Assembly: GCF_007625155.1 (NCBI RefSeq)
Contig: NZ_VMNK01000002.1
Location: 124,001 to 188,000 of the forward strand
DNA: 64,000 nucleotides
Direction: 5' to 3'
Source of the DNA: Denitromonas halophila
GTDB taxonomy: Bacteria; Pseudomonadota; Gammaproteobacteria; Burkholderiales; Rhodocyclaceae
Under the pieces are notes generated by a model. That model made no database searches. It was not told the DNA's origin and worked only from the letters and a program-made list of their open reading frames with translations. Position numbers and translations under genes: made by a program. Positions 8,954 through 22,776 of this stretch are shown one piece after another (positions within the stretch are counted from its first letter, which is position 1; each line of letters starts with the position of its first letter).

Positions 8954-10339
8954 GTCGGTGCAGGCGGTGATCATCACGCTGGCGCCGAGGGCCGGGTCGC
9001 GCCCGAGGCGCTGCATGGTGGTCGGGATGATGACGCCCATGCTGGCGGCCAGCAGCAGGTTGAGCGTGGTCGCCAGGGTCATGACCAGACCGAGTTCGGC
9101 GTTGCTGTACAACAACCAGGCCATCACGCCGAGCAGGCCGCCCCACACCAGGCCATTGATCAGGGCGACGCCAACTTCCTTTTTGAGCAGGCGCTTGCCG
9201 CTCTCGTGGCTGATCTGGCCGACGGCCATGGCGCGCACGATCATGGTGATGGTCTGATTGCCGGAGTTGCCGCCAATGCCCGCCACGATGGGCATCAGTG
9301 CGGCGAGGGCGACCAGTTTCTCGATGGCGCCTTCGAAGACGCCGATCACCCGCGAGGCGATGAAAGCGGTGACCAGATTGACCGCCAGCCAGGCCCAGCG
9401 GTTGCGCACCGAGTCGAGCACCGGGGCAAAGATGTCTTCTTCTTCGCGCAGACCGGCCTGATTGAGCAGTTCGGCTTCGGATTCTTCGCGGATGTAATCC
9501 ACCACCGCGGCCACGGTTACGCGGCCGATGAGGCGGTCGTCGGAGGAGACCACCGGCGCCGACACCAGATCGTAGCGTTCGAAGGCGGTGGCGGCATCCT
9601 CGGCCTTGTCGTCGGGGCGTAGCAGCAGCGGATCATCATTCATGATCTCCGATACCAGTGCGTCCGGGTCGCACACCAGCATGCGCCTGAGCGAGAGCAC
9701 GCCGCGCACGGCTTCCTCGCGGTCGACGACATAGAGCTTGTCGGTGTGGTCGGGCAGTTCGGTAAAGCGGCGCAGGTAGCGCAGCACGACTTCCAGGCGC
9801 ACGTCTTCGCGGACGGTCACCATGTCGAAGTCCATCAAGGCACCGACCGTACCTTCGGGGTAGGACATGGCGGCGCGCAACTGGGCGCGCTCTTCCACGT
9901 CCAGCGACAGGTACACATCCTCCATCACCGCGTCGGGCAGGTCAGGTGCAAGGTCGGCCAGCTCGTCAGCGTCGAGTTGCTCGGCCGCGGCCTTGAGCTC
10001 CTCGTGCGCCATGGTTTCGATCAGGGACTCACGCACCGCATCGGAGACTTCGAGCAGGATTTCGCCGTCACGCTCGGCCTTGACCAGATCCCAGACGAAC
10101 AGACGCTCGTCCACTGGCAGGGCTTCAAGGATGTAGGCGATGTCAGCCGGGTGCAGCTCTTCGAGCTTTTGCGTCAGTTCGGCCACATGCTGGCGATGGA
10201 CCAAGGCGTCCACCAGCTCGTGGCGGGGCATCTCCTGGCGGTGCACGAGGGTCTCGACCAGCGACTGCCGGCGCAGCAGGTCTTGCACCTCTTTCAGGTG
10301 CGCCTGGACATTCTCGCGAGGCTGCTCGAGTTCGGACAT
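8903..10339 (-). CDS. mgtE: Magnesium transporter MgtE
   Basis: The product is 478 residues from ATG at 10339 (M-S-E-L-E-Q). An in-frame ATG at 10390 would add 17 unlike residues. Domains in order: the helical MgtE N domain with LHPADIAYILEALP, a CBS pair containing VSEIMNDDP, and five C-terminal membrane helices with the pore segment PIVAGIGGNSGNQ. In the known Thermus structure the cytoplasmic domains bind Mg2+ and close the channel when magnesium is plentiful. It is the last gene of the minus-strand run and its 3' end overlaps the convergent hydrolase gene by 51 bases. Confidence 0.94.
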   Translation of the reverse strand: MSELEQPRENVQAHLKEVQDLLRRQSLVETLVHRQEMPRHELVDALVHRQHVAELTQKLEELHPADIAYILEALPVDERLFVWDLVKAERDGEILLEVSDAVRESLIETMAHEELKAAAEQLDADELADLAPDLPDAVMEDVYLSLDVEERAQLRAAMSYPEGTVGALMDFDMVTVREDVRLEVVLRYLRRFTELPDHTDKLYVVDREEAVRGVLSLRRMLVCDPDALVSEIMNDDPLLLRPDDKAEDAATAFERYDLVSAPVVSSDDRLIGRVTVAAVVDYIREESEAELLNQAGLREEEDIFAPVLDSVRNRWAWLAVNLVTAFIASRVIGVFEGAIEKLVALAALMPIVAGIGGNSGNQTITMIVRAMAVGQISHESGKRLLKKEVGVALINGLVWGGLLGVMAWLLYSNAELGLVMTLATTLNLLLAASMGVIIPTTMQRLGRDPALGASVMITACTDSGGFFIFLGLASIFLL

Positions 10340-10435
10340 GACGTGGATTCCGCGGCGCTGAAGGGGGCGGCCGGTTTTGGCGGGGGCCATTGTACGTGCT
10401 TTGCCCGGGGGGCGCGATGCCGGTTTTTGGCCGGA

Positions 10436-11128
10436 TCAGGGCACTTGCGATCGGTGCATCCGGGCTTGTATGCGCTCGGCGTGGGCGGCCAGACGGGGGC
10501 CGAACTGGCGCTCGTAGCGGCGCGGGTTGGGCAGCATCACGGCCAGTCGCGCCGCTTGTGCCGGGCCGAGCGAGGCGGCCGGTTGGCCGAAATAATGGCG
10601 CGCGGCGGCCTCGGCGCCGAACACACCGCGCCCCCACTCGACCACGTTGAGATACACCTCAAGAATCCGCCGCTTGCTCCAGGTGGTCTCGATCATCAGG
10701 GTGACAATCGCCTCTTGCGCCTTGCGCACATAGCTGCGCGAGGGTGGCAGAAACAGGTTCTTGGCCAGTTGCTGGCTGATCGTCGAGCCGCCCGCAACGG
10801 CGGCGCCACGCTTTTGATTCTTTTCGATGGCGCGCTGGATGCCTTCCCAGTCGAAGCCTTCATGTTCGAGAAAGCGATCATCCTCGGCGGCCACTACGGC
10901 TTGCTTGAGGTGACGGGAGATCTTGGCGTAGGGCACCCACTGGTGCTTGAGCCGGGCGTTGGGGTCGCTTTCGCGCAGGACAGACAACTGGGTGGACATG
11001 AAGCGGGTCATGTCCGGGTCGTTGCGGGTCCACCACAGCACATGCGCGAAAATCCAGCACTCGTAAAGGACGAAGGCCGCCAGCAGGAGCAGCAGTGCGC
11101 CGCCGGTCCAGCGGCCGATGGCTTTCAT
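10436..11128 (-). CDS. mtgA: Monofunctional peptidoglycan transglycosylase
   Basis: The product is 230 residues with one N-terminal membrane anchor (about 9-29) and a periplasmic GT51 glycosyltransferase domain that polymerises lipid II into glycan strands. The catalytic motif AAEDDRFLEHEGFDW holds the glutamate. The second signature is GGSTISQQLAKNLFL, followed by RRILEVYLNVVEWG. No transpeptidase domain is present, which separates it from class A penicillin-binding proteins. Its ATG overlaps the aroE stop by four bases, so the two are translationally coupled. Confidence 0.94.
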   Translation of the reverse strand: MKAIGRWTGGALLLLLAAFVLYECWIFAHVLWWTRNDPDMTRFMSTQLSVLRESDPNARLKHQWVPYAKISRHLKQAVVAAEDDRFLEHEGFDWEGIQRAIEKNQKRGAAVAGGSTISQQLAKNLFLPPSRSYVRKAQEAIVTLMIETTWSKRRILEVYLNVVEWGRGVFGAEAAARHYFGQPAASLGPAQAARLAVMLPNPRRYERQFGPRLAAHAERIQARMHRSQVP

Positions 11129-11958
11129 CCGCCCGCCAGTGTCGCGCGCTGTGCGGCGAGTACCGGGGCAGTGTCGGGACGGACGCCGCGCCAGATCAGG
11201 AAGCTCTCCGCCGCCTGTTCGATGAGCATGCCCAGGCCGTCGGCCACGCGAGCCGCGCCGGCGGTAGACGCCGCGATCAGGAAGGCGGTGGGCTCGGCGC
11301 CGTACATCATGTCGTAGGCCAGGGCGCCGGGGGCGTAGACGGTGTCGGGGATAGCCGGGGCGGCGGACGACAGGCTGGCCGAGGTGGCATTGATGATGAC
11401 GTCGAAGGCGTCGCGGCCGAGCTCGTCGAAGCCGCTGGCGGTCAGCGTGAGCGCGCCGGCCAAAGCTTGGAACTGCGCGACCAGTTCCGCCGCCTTGGCG
11501 GCTGTGCGATTGGCCAGATGCAGGCGTGCCGGGCCAGCTTCGATCAGTGGTTGGAGCGCGCCGCGCGCCGCGCCGCCCGCGCCGAGCAGCAGCACGCGCC
11601 GGCCCGCCAGCGGGCAGTCGAGATTGGCGATCAGGTCGCGCACCACACCGACGCCATCGGTGTTGTCGCCATGGATGCCGTCGGCGCGAAAACTGAGCGT
11701 GTTGACCGCGCCGGCGGCTTGGGCGCGAGGCGACAGGTGGTCGGCCAGCGCGAAGGCTTCGAGCTTGAAGGGCACGGTCACGTTCATGCCGCGGCCGCCC
11801 GCGGCGATGAAGTCGCGCACGGTGTCGGTGAAACCGTCGAGCGGGGCCAGGATGCGCTCGTAGGTCATCGCCTGTCCGGTCTGCGCGGCAAAGGCGGCGT
11901 GGATGGACGGAGATTTGCTGTGGGCGACGGGGTGGCCGATCAGGGCGTAGCGGTCCAT
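11125..11958 (-). CDS. aroE: Shikimate dehydrogenase
   Basis: The product is 277 residues, which reduces 3-dehydroshikimate to shikimate with NADPH in aromatic amino-acid synthesis. It starts DRYALIGHPVAHSKSPSIH, the shikimate-binding segment. The catalytic lysine lies in NVTVPFK and the partner aspartate in GDNTDGVG. The NADP loop is LLGAGGAARG and the family NRT appears in HLANRTAAKA. It is 55 bases downstream of the tonB-like gene and overlaps mtgA by four bases. Confidence 0.95.
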   Translation of the reverse strand: MDRYALIGHPVAHSKSPSIHAAFAAQTGQAMTYERILAPLDGFTDTVRDFIAAGGRGMNVTVPFKLEAFALADHLSPRAQAAGAVNTLSFRADGIHGDNTDGVGVVRDLIANLDCPLAGRRVLLLGAGGAARGALQPLIEAGPARLHLANRTAAKAAELVAQFQALAGALTLTASGFDELGRDAFDVIINATSASLSSAAPAIPDTVYAPGALAYDMMYGAEPTAFLIAASTAGAARVADGLGMLIEQAAESFLIWRGVRPDTAPVLAAQRATLAGG

Positions 11959-12013
11959 GGGCTCGGGGGCGTTTGATAAAACGCCATTTTATCGTTGCTG
12001 GCCAGTGTACCGG

Positions 12014-12949
12014 CTATTTGGCGCTGGTCTCGAGCGCGTCCGCGTTGGTGAAGCTCCAGGTGCGGGTGATTTCGACAATGTCGGTGTCTTTGCGGATGCT
12101 GGCCGGGAAGGCCGAGAAGGGCGCCGCCAGCTCGACGATGCGCCGGGCGGCGTTGTCGAGCACTTTGTGGCCGGAGGAGCGATGGATGTTGATGGATTCG
12201 ACGCTGCCGTCGGCTCGGATGACCACCGACATCAGCAGGCTGCCGTAGAGCTTGCCGCGGGCCGAGTCGGGGTAGTTGAGCGTGCCGACGCGCTCGATCT
12301 TGAGGCGCCAGTCTTCGACATACTGCGCGAAGCGGTATTCCTTGGTGCGCGCGCCGATGAACTTCTTGCGCGGGCGCTTGGCGTATTCATTGAGGTTCTT
12401 GTCGATCTTGGCTTCGAGTCGGGCGATGGCGGCGGCGCTGTCCATCAGCTCGGTGCCCGAGAGCTCGCGCGGGGTCTCGGCCGGGGCGTCGCTGTTTTTG
12501 ACCACGGGCTGCGTGGTCGGGCGGGCCTTTTTGGCCTCGGCCACCAGTTTGCGCTGGGCCGCTTCGAGCGCTTCGACCTTGCGCTTGGCGTCCATCAACT
12601 GGTCGCCGTCCTTTTGCTTTGGTTTGGGCGGCACCGGCGTGCTGGCCATCTGCTTGGCGTCGGTATTGCCGCCGCCATCGAGGTTGGCCTGCGCCAGCGC
12701 TTCGGCCTTGTCGGGCGCGCGCGCGTGGCGGGCGTTGACCAGTACCACTTCGAGGCCGCTGTCGCGCTTGAACGCCTTTTTGATGTCGGGAAACTCGAAA
12801 TGCAGCGACAACACCGCGGCGTGCAATAAAAAAGAGATGCCGAAGGCGATGATCACCGCCGATGAGCCGCGCCGCGCCCATGCATGCGCCGACGGCCGCG
12901 GGGCCGCCTTCTTGGCGCGTGGTGTCGGGGCTTTGACGGCTTTGATCAT
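12014..12949 (-). CDS. TonB-family energy transducer protein
   Basis: The product is 311 residues. A basic N-tail leads to a single membrane helix (about 30-50). A lysine/alanine-rich coiled-coil spacer with DAKRKVEALEAAQRKL follows, then a C-terminal TonB domain with YPDSARGKLYG, VVIRADGSVESINIHRSSG and LDNAARRIVELAAPF. TonB proteins carry proton-motive-force energy from an ExbB-ExbD motor to outer-membrane receptors. No exbB/exbD or receptor gene is visible nearby, so this may serve another envelope role. It starts nine bases after the RNB ribonuclease ends and precedes aroE. Confidence 0.85.
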   Translation of the reverse strand: MIKAVKAPTPRAKKAAPRPSAHAWARRGSSAVIIAFGISFLLHAAVLSLHFEFPDIKKAFKRDSGLEVVLVNARHARAPDKAEALAQANLDGGGNTDAKQMASTPVPPKPKQKDGDQLMDAKRKVEALEAAQRKLVAEAKKARPTTQPVVKNSDAPAETPRELSGTELMDSAAAIARLEAKIDKNLNEYAKRPRKKFIGARTKEYRFAQYVEDWRLKIERVGTLNYPDSARGKLYGSLLMSVVIRADGSVESINIHRSSGHKVLDNAARRIVELAAPFSAFPASIRKDTDIVEITRTWSFTNADALETSAK

Positions 12950-12958
12950 GACAACATT

Positions 12959-14860
12959 CTACTGTGCAAGCGAATCGGCAGCGGCCTCGTCGGTGGCTTC
13001 GGAGAGCAGGCTGACGAAGCGCGCACGCACGTCCACATCAAGCAGGTCAGAATCCTTGAGCTCCAGACTGATATGCGCGCCCGGCGCTTGCAGGGGCATG
13101 CCGTTGACCTTGAACACGAAGGGCGAATCGTCGAGGCGCACCACGTTGTCGCGCAGCACGCGGGCGGTGATGATCGGGTCTTCGCGTTGACGCAGCCAGC
13201 GCACGCACCAGTAACGCTCCATGTGGCGCTGGAACTCGGCGTAGGCGGTGTAGGCGAGGTCGAAGTCGCGCACGGCTTCCATCAGGTCTTGCGATTTGGG
13301 TGGGAAGGGCGGCTCGACGCCTTGCAGCACGCTGATCAACTGCCACTGATTGACCATGTCGACATAACGGCGCAGCGGCGAGCTGGACCAGGCGTAGCAA
13401 TCGACGCCCAGGCCTTCATGCGGTGCGGCCACGGTGGCCATGCGCACCTTGCCGCCGCCCTGCACGCGGTAGATGCCCGGTACGCCGGCTTCATCCAGGC
13501 GCTTGCCCCAGGTGGAATTGGCGGCAATCATCAGCTCGGAGACGGTCTTGTCGATGGGCGAGCCGCGCAGGCGCTGACCGATGCTGATCACGCCGGGGCC
13601 GTCGGGCGAGGTGGCGTCCCAATCGACCGCGAAGCTGAAGTCGGTTTGCGTCTGGTTGGTGGCCGGCTTGCCGCGGCCGGCTTCCAGAATGGTGGCCAGC
13701 TCCCACAGCAGGGTCAGCTCTTTCTTCCAGGGGAAGTCGGGGCCGCCGTTCATCAGGGTGTCGTCGTTGAACACCGGCTCCAGGTCGTGGTGGCGCAGGT
13801 TGGCGGCGATGGGGACCATCTCCAGCCGGGTCTCGTGACTGAGCACTGCCAGGGCATTGGTGATGTCGAGGTAGAGCGACACCGCCGGGCAGGTGCGCCC
13901 GGCCTCCAGCGTGAAGGTGTCGACCACCGAGTCGGGCAGCATGGTGATCTTGTTACCCGGCATGTACACCGTCGACAGGCGCTTGCGGGCGATCTCGTCG
14001 AGCGTCGAGCCGCGGGCAAAACCGAGGCCCGGTGCGGCGATGTGGATGCCGATGCGCCAGCCACCGCCGTCGCGCGGGGTGACCGAAAACGCGTCGTCGA
14101 TCTCGGTGGTGGTGGCGTCGTCGATGGAGAAGGCTTTGACGTTGGCGACCGGCAGATCTTGTGGCCAGGGGCAGGTGGGCACCTCGCCAAAGTCGGTGCC
14201 GTCGGGGAACTGGTCGAACAGGAAGCGACCGTAATGCACCTCGTAGGTCGAACTGAAGGCGCCGCATTTGAGCAGCAGCGCGGCGGCGCTCAGGCCACTA
14301 TCGACGCAGGCGGCTTCGAGGGCCTTGGCTTCGAGGCGGTTGCGGTCAGGGCGGTAGAGCAGTTGCGGCACCATGCCCTCGAACTCGTCGGGCAGCTCGC
14401 CGGCGAGCAGGCGGTCGCGCATGGTTTCGATGGCGAGGCTTTGCTGACGTTTTTTCTCCAGCCCGGCCAAGGCGGCCTGGAGGATGTCGTCGGGTGCCTT
14501 GCGGAAGCGGCCGCGGCCCTTGCGGTGGAAGTAGATCGGCGCCGAATGCAGGCACAGCAGCACAGCGGCGGATTCGACCGCGTTGGGCGCATGGCCGAAG
14601 TAGTCTTTGGCAAAGTCGACAAAATCGAATTCGTCGTCGCCGCAGACCTCCCACAGAAAGTCGACCTCCAGCGATTCGGCTTCGGACTCCGCGCGCGGGA
14701 TCAGCTCGCCGGGCGCGGGGCTGTCGAAATTGAGCAGCACATGGTTGCGCTTGATCTTGAGGCGCTTGCCATGCGTGTTCTCGACTTGCAGGGAGCTGTC
14801 GTTGTCCAGCAGAACGGTGCCGCATTTAAAGGCGCCGCTCTCGTCATAAAGCACGTGCAT
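12959..14860 (-). CDS. RNB-domain exoribonuclease (RNase II/R family)
   Basis: The product is 633 residues from ATG at 14860 (M-H-V-L-Y-D-E-S-G). The frame stays open to 15343, but that stretch overlaps rarD and is arginine-rich. The catalytic acidic cluster IDDATTTEIDDAF near the centre matches the RNase II-type STEDMDDA pattern. RNB signatures YMPGNKITMLPDSVVDTFTL and SPLRRYVDMVNQW follow. The N-terminal third is not an ordinary pair of cold-shock domains, and a clear S1 domain is hard to see at the C-terminus. It probably degrades RNA 3' to 5'. The exact subfamily (rnb or rnr) is not settled. Confidence 0.88.
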   Translation of the reverse strand: MHVLYDESGAFKCGTVLLDNDSSLQVENTHGKRLKIKRNHVLLNFDSPAPGELIPRAESEAESLEVDFLWEVCGDDEFDFVDFAKDYFGHAPNAVESAAVLLCLHSAPIYFHRKGRGRFRKAPDDILQAALAGLEKKRQQSLAIETMRDRLLAGELPDEFEGMVPQLLYRPDRNRLEAKALEAACVDSGLSAAALLLKCGAFSSTYEVHYGRFLFDQFPDGTDFGEVPTCPWPQDLPVANVKAFSIDDATTTEIDDAFSVTPRDGGGWRIGIHIAAPGLGFARGSTLDEIARKRLSTVYMPGNKITMLPDSVVDTFTLEAGRTCPAVSLYLDITNALAVLSHETRLEMVPIAANLRHHDLEPVFNDDTLMNGGPDFPWKKELTLLWELATILEAGRGKPATNQTQTDFSFAVDWDATSPDGPGVISIGQRLRGSPIDKTVSELMIAANSTWGKRLDEAGVPGIYRVQGGGKVRMATVAAPHEGLGVDCYAWSSSPLRRYVDMVNQWQLISVLQGVEPPFPPKSQDLMEAVRDFDLAYTAYAEFQRHMERYWCVRWLRQREDPIITARVLRDNVVRLDDSPFVFKVNGMPLQAPGAHISLELKDSDLLDVDVRARFVSLLSEATDEAAADSLAQ

Positions 14861-14904
14861 CGGGGGGGCTGTCTGGGAGGTTGAGGCCCGACAGTTTAAT
14901 GGAT

Positions 14905-15789
14905 TCAGGCGCGCGATGGCGCTCGGCTGGCACGCAGCAGATCGGCGGTGTAGAGCGCCAGCGCGCACCAGATGATCACGAAGCCCGCCAGGCGGGCGGC
15001 GTCGAAGGCTTCGTGGAAGACGAAGATGGCCAGCAGGAAGTTGAGACTGGGCGCCAGATATTGCAGAAAGCCGACCGTGGCCAGCGGCAGGCGGCGGGCG
15101 CCGAAGGCAAACAGCATGAGTGGCGTCGCGGTGAGCACGCCGGCGATCGGCAGCAGCAGATCGACGTGCAGGTCGTGGCCGAAGTGAAGGTCGCCGGTGA
15201 GGTAGAGCCAACCCAGCCAGCCGACCGCCAGTGGCAAGACCAGCACGGTTTCGACGCACAGGCCGACGATGGCGTCGACCGGGGTGCGCTTGCGCAGCAG
15301 GCCGTAGATGCCGAAGGTCAGTGCCAGAAAAAGGGCGATCCACGGCACCGCGCCGACCGCGGCGATGCGCCAGGCCACGCCGCAGGCGGCGATGGCGACG
15401 GCCAGTTTCTGCAGCGGCCGGAGCCGTTCGCCCAGAAACAGCCGGCCGAGCAGCACACTGAGCAGCGGGTTGATGAAGTAGCCCAGGCTGCCTTCGAGCA
15501 CGCGCTCGTGCGTGATCGCCCAGACAAAAACCAGCCAGTTGCTGCCGGTGAGCAAGGCGGTGAACAACAAGGTGCGAAGCAGTCGGCGGTTACCAAACGC
15601 GGCGCGCAGCGCCGGGCCTTGTCGCATGAAGCCGACCAGCGCGGCCAGAAAGACGACCGACCACAGCACGCGGTGGGCGACGATTTCGTCGGCCGGCACG
15701 GTGCCCACCGCCTTGAAATACAGCGGCGCCAGGCCCCAGATGGTGAAGGCCGCCAGGGCGGCGAAGATGCCGCGGCGGGTGTCGTCCAC
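14905..15789 (-). CDS. rarD: RarD-type EamA/DMT family permease
   Basis: The product is 294 residues with about ten hydrophobic helices, two EamA repeats, in the inner membrane. The N-terminus (RRGIFAALAAFTIWGLAPLY, then PADEIVAHRVLWS) is characteristic of RarD, named for chloramphenicol sensitivity in Pseudomonas; its true substrate is unknown. It starts three bases after the methyltransferase gene ends and ends 44 bases before the RNB gene. Confidence 0.85.
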   Translation of the reverse strand: MDDTRRGIFAALAAFTIWGLAPLYFKAVGTVPADEIVAHRVLWSVVFLAALVGFMRQGPALRAAFGNRRLLRTLLFTALLTGSNWLVFVWAITHERVLEGSLGYFINPLLSVLLGRLFLGERLRPLQKLAVAIAACGVAWRIAAVGAVPWIALFLALTFGIYGLLRKRTPVDAIVGLCVETVLVLPLAVGWLGWLYLTGDLHFGHDLHVDLLLPIAGVLTATPLMLFAFGARRLPLATVGFLQYLAPSLNFLLAIFVFHEAFDAARLAGFVIIWCALALYTADLLRASRAPSRA

Positions 15790-15792
15790 GGT

Positions 15793-16623
15793 TCAGGGCT
15801 TGATGGCGGTGGCGATCAGCGTGCTGGCGGGGACGTGGTAGCCGTCGTCATCGGCCAGATCGGCGAGGTCGTCGGCGACGGCCGCGCGCAGCGCCTGCTG
15901 TTTGTCGGCGGGGAGGCGGGACAGGGCTTCGGTGGCGCCACCGGCGAGGGCGAGAAAGGCATCCCAGTAGGCGTCGGCGGTGGCGAAGCGGCAGTGGAAG
16001 TCATGCGGCTCAAGCGTGATGCGGCCGAAGCCGGCCTCGGTCAGCATGGCGCTCAGGTAGGCCGGATCGCCAAAGCGGAACACCGAGGGGCGCGCCACTT
16101 TGGGCGCCGGCAGCAGGCGGGCGATGCATTGCTGCGCGCGCTCGATCAGCGGCACGGTGCCGGCCGCACCCCACACCGACAAGGCGATGCGACCGCCGGG
16201 TTTGAGGCTGCGGCGCAGTTCGGCCAGGGCTTTGTCCGGGTGTGGCAGCACGAACAGGCCGAGCCCGATGCTGATGCCGTCGAAGTGGACATCAGGTGTG
16301 CACAGGTGCTCGGCGTCGGTGGCGGCGAACAGTACGTTGCTGGCGTCGATGCTGCGCCGGGCGTGGGCGAGCATGCCGTCGGCGATGTCGGTGGCCAGCA
16401 CTGAGCCGGTCGGGCCGAGCTGCGGCGCCATGGCGCGGGCGAGCAGCCCGGGGCCGCTGGCCACGTCGAGCCAGTGCTCACCGGGCGCGGGCGCGGCGGC
16501 CGCGATGAGCGCGTCCTGCAGGCTGGCGCGCAGATGGGCGGCGTTGTCGTAGTGGGCGGCGATGCGGTTGAAGCCGGCGCGCTCCATGGCCTTGAAGCGG
16601 CGGGCGTCGAAGTCGGAACTCAT
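15793..16623 (-). CDS. Class I SAM-dependent methyltransferase
   Basis: The product is 276 residues. The SAM-binding motif I is HWLDVASGPGLLARAMA, then motif II LATDIADGML, then DAEHLCTPD with FDGISIGLGLFVLPHPDKAL. The layout resembles ubiquinone/menaquinone C-methyltransferases and other small-molecule methyltransferases of the UbiE group, but no feature fixes the substrate. It overlaps the preceding esterase gene by four bases and is followed by rarD after three bases. Confidence 0.82.
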   Translation of the reverse strand: MSSDFDARRFKAMERAGFNRIAAHYDNAAHLRASLQDALIAAAAPAPGEHWLDVASGPGLLARAMAPQLGPTGSVLATDIADGMLAHARRSIDASNVLFAATDAEHLCTPDVHFDGISIGLGLFVLPHPDKALAELRRSLKPGGRIALSVWGAAGTVPLIERAQQCIARLLPAPKVARPSVFRFGDPAYLSAMLTEAGFGRITLEPHDFHCRFATADAYWDAFLALAGGATEALSRLPADKQQALRAAVADDLADLADDDGYHVPASTLIATAIKP

Positions 16624-17186
16624 GTGATCTCCGCGAAGGCGAGGATGTCGTCGAGGTAGTCGTTCCAGCGCGAGAAGCTATGGTCGCCGCCGTCGAGCAC
16701 GGTCTGGCGGGCGCCAGCGTATTTGGCCACGGCGAGACGATAGTCGAGGACCTCGTCGCCGGTCTCGACCATCAGCCAGTAGCGCTCGGGTCGGGTGATG
16801 CGCGGCACCTCCATCGCTTTGAGCTCGGCGATGTGCTGCGCGGTGAAATCGAAGACTTCGCCGGTGTAGAGATTGGTCTGTTGGCCGACGTAGGGCGCGA
16901 GCGAGATGTGCGAGAGCACGCCGGGATTGACCGCGATGGCCCTGAGCCCGTGTTTTTCGGCCAGCCAGGTGGCGTAGAAGCCGCCCAGCGAACTGCCGAC
17001 CAGCGTCGGTGGCGCGTCGCAGCGGGCGATCTGTGCCTCGATAAGGTCGATGGCGGCGTTCGGAGCGATTGGCAACTGTCCGCACCAGAACTGATCGGCC
17101 AGGCCGCGCTCGGCCATGTAGGCTTTCAGGCGCGAGGCTTTGATCGAGGCGGGGGCGGAGCGGAAGCCGTGGAGATAGATGATCAT
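16620..17186 (-). CDS. YqiA-type alpha/beta-fold esterase
   Basis: The product is 188 residues, a small UPF0227/YqiA-type hydrolase. IIYLHGFRSAPASIKA forms the first strand and oxyanion turn. The nucleophile serine is in LVGSSLGGFYATWLA and the histidine in LDGGDHSFSRWNDYL, with an aspartate in ETGDEVLDY. E. coli YqiA has esterase activity on short acyl esters; the natural substrate is unknown. The gene overlaps the methyltransferase by four bases and starts 21 bases after uppP ends. Confidence 0.85.
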   Translation of the reverse strand: MIIYLHGFRSAPASIKASRLKAYMAERGLADQFWCGQLPIAPNAAIDLIEAQIARCDAPPTLVGSSLGGFYATWLAEKHGLRAIAVNPGVLSHISLAPYVGQQTNLYTGEVFDFTAQHIAELKAMEVPRITRPERYWLMVETGDEVLDYRLAVAKYAGARQTVLDGGDHSFSRWNDYLDDILAFAEIT

Positions 17187-17207
17187 GGGGCGATCCTGTG
17201 CCGTGTG

Positions 17208-18041
17208 TCAGGCGTCGTGCCAGCTCACCCAGCCGGCTTGCCAGGACACCAGCACCACGATACCAAAGACGATGCGATACCAGGCGAACGGGGCGAAGCT
17301 GTTGTTCGACACGTAGTGGATGAAGGCCTTGACCGCGACCATGGCGGCGACGAAGGAGGCCACAAAGCCGACGGCAAAGACCAGGTAGCCGTCGCTGCTC
17401 ATGCCGCTGAGCAGCGCCCAGTTTTTATAGACGTCGTAGACCGTCGCCGCGAGCATGGTGGGGATGGCGAGGAAGAAAGAGAATTCGGTGGCGGCCTTGC
17501 GCGACAGGCCGAGCATCAGCCCGCCCATGATGGTGGCGCCGGAGCGTGAGACGCCGGGAAACATCGCCAGCGATTGGGCAAAGCCGACCTTGAGTGCGTC
17601 TTTCCAGCTCATGTCTTCGACGGTGTTCAGGCGCGGGTGGTAGGCGCGGCGCTCGATATACAGAATCAGCAGACCGCCGGCGATCAGTGCGCCGGCCACG
17701 GTGAGCGGATTGAACAGATAGCCCTTGATGATCTTGTAGAACATCAGCCCGAGCACGGCCGCCGGCAGGAAGGCGACGATCAGGTGGCCGGTGAAGCGCC
17801 GGGCGAGCGGATCGGTGCGCAGGCCACCAAGCACCGTGGTAATACGCTGGCGATAATCCCAGCACACGGCGAGAATGGCGGCGAGCTGGATCACGATCTT
17901 AAAGACCTTGCTCTGCGCGTCCGTATAGTCGAGGAGGTCCCCGAAAATGATCAGGTGGCCGGTGGATGACACGGGCAGGAATTCGGTCAGACCCTCGATG
18001 ACACCGAGGATGGCGGCCTTGAAGAGCAGGGGGAGATCCAT
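17208..18041 (-). CDS. uppP: Undecaprenyl-diphosphatase
   Basis: The product is 277 residues from ATG at 18041 (M-D-L-P-L-L-F-K-A). The open frame extends to 18422 but that part is arginine/proline-rich and not membrane-like. It is an integral membrane enzyme that recycles undecaprenyl diphosphate to the monophosphate lipid carrier for cell-wall synthesis, and it is linked to bacitracin resistance. Signatures are [19 protein letters not shown] with the catalytic glutamates, and [11 protein letters not shown] with the arginine. About seven to eight hydrophobic helices are seen. It leads the long minus-strand run ending at mgtE. Confidence 0.95.
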   Translation of the reverse strand: MDLPLLFKAAILGVIEGLTEFLPVSSTGHLIIFGDLLDYTDAQSKVFKIVIQLAAILAVCWDYRQRITTVLGGLRTDPLARRFTGHLIVAFLPAAVLGLMFYKIIKGYLFNPLTVAGALIAGGLLILYIERRAYHPRLNTVEDMSWKDALKVGFAQSLAMFPGVSRSGATIMGGLMLGLSRKAATEFSFFLAIPTMLAATVYDVYKNWALLSGMSSDGYLVFAVGFVASFVAAMVAVKAFIHYVSNNSFAPFAWYRIVFGIVVLVSWQAGWVSWHDA

Positions 18042-18276
18042 TTTGGCTACGGTTTGCACAAAGGCGCGATTATAGCCGGCCGAGGTGATTGGCATGTGAC
18101 GCGTCGTATCGCGGCGCCGCTGGGACGATTTTTGGTGGCCGGCGCGGACGTTGATGCCAGGATGATCTATCCTTGACGGATTCCTGTCGGGCAAACGAGG
18201 GGGGCTGGATGGGCGGGAAGTTTGAAAACCACATGGCGGGCCGGGCGGCGGCAGTGAGCTGCGTTTTGGTCGTCGC

Positions 18277-22767
<4,491 letters not shown>

Positions 22768-22776
22768 GGGCCGGTT

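Noticed and set aside
10340-10435. Possible magnesium-sensing leader before mgtE
   Set aside because: The gap is only 96 bases and shows no M-box features.
12884-14884. 666-codon open frame on the plus strand opposite the RNB ribonuclease
   Set aside because: Antisense shadow of a clear RNB gene, with no recognisable domain or ribosome-binding site.
14861-15343. Long N-terminal extension of the RNB ribonuclease frame
   Set aside because: It overlaps rarD on the same strand and is R/P-rich; RNB homology starts at the ATG at 14860.
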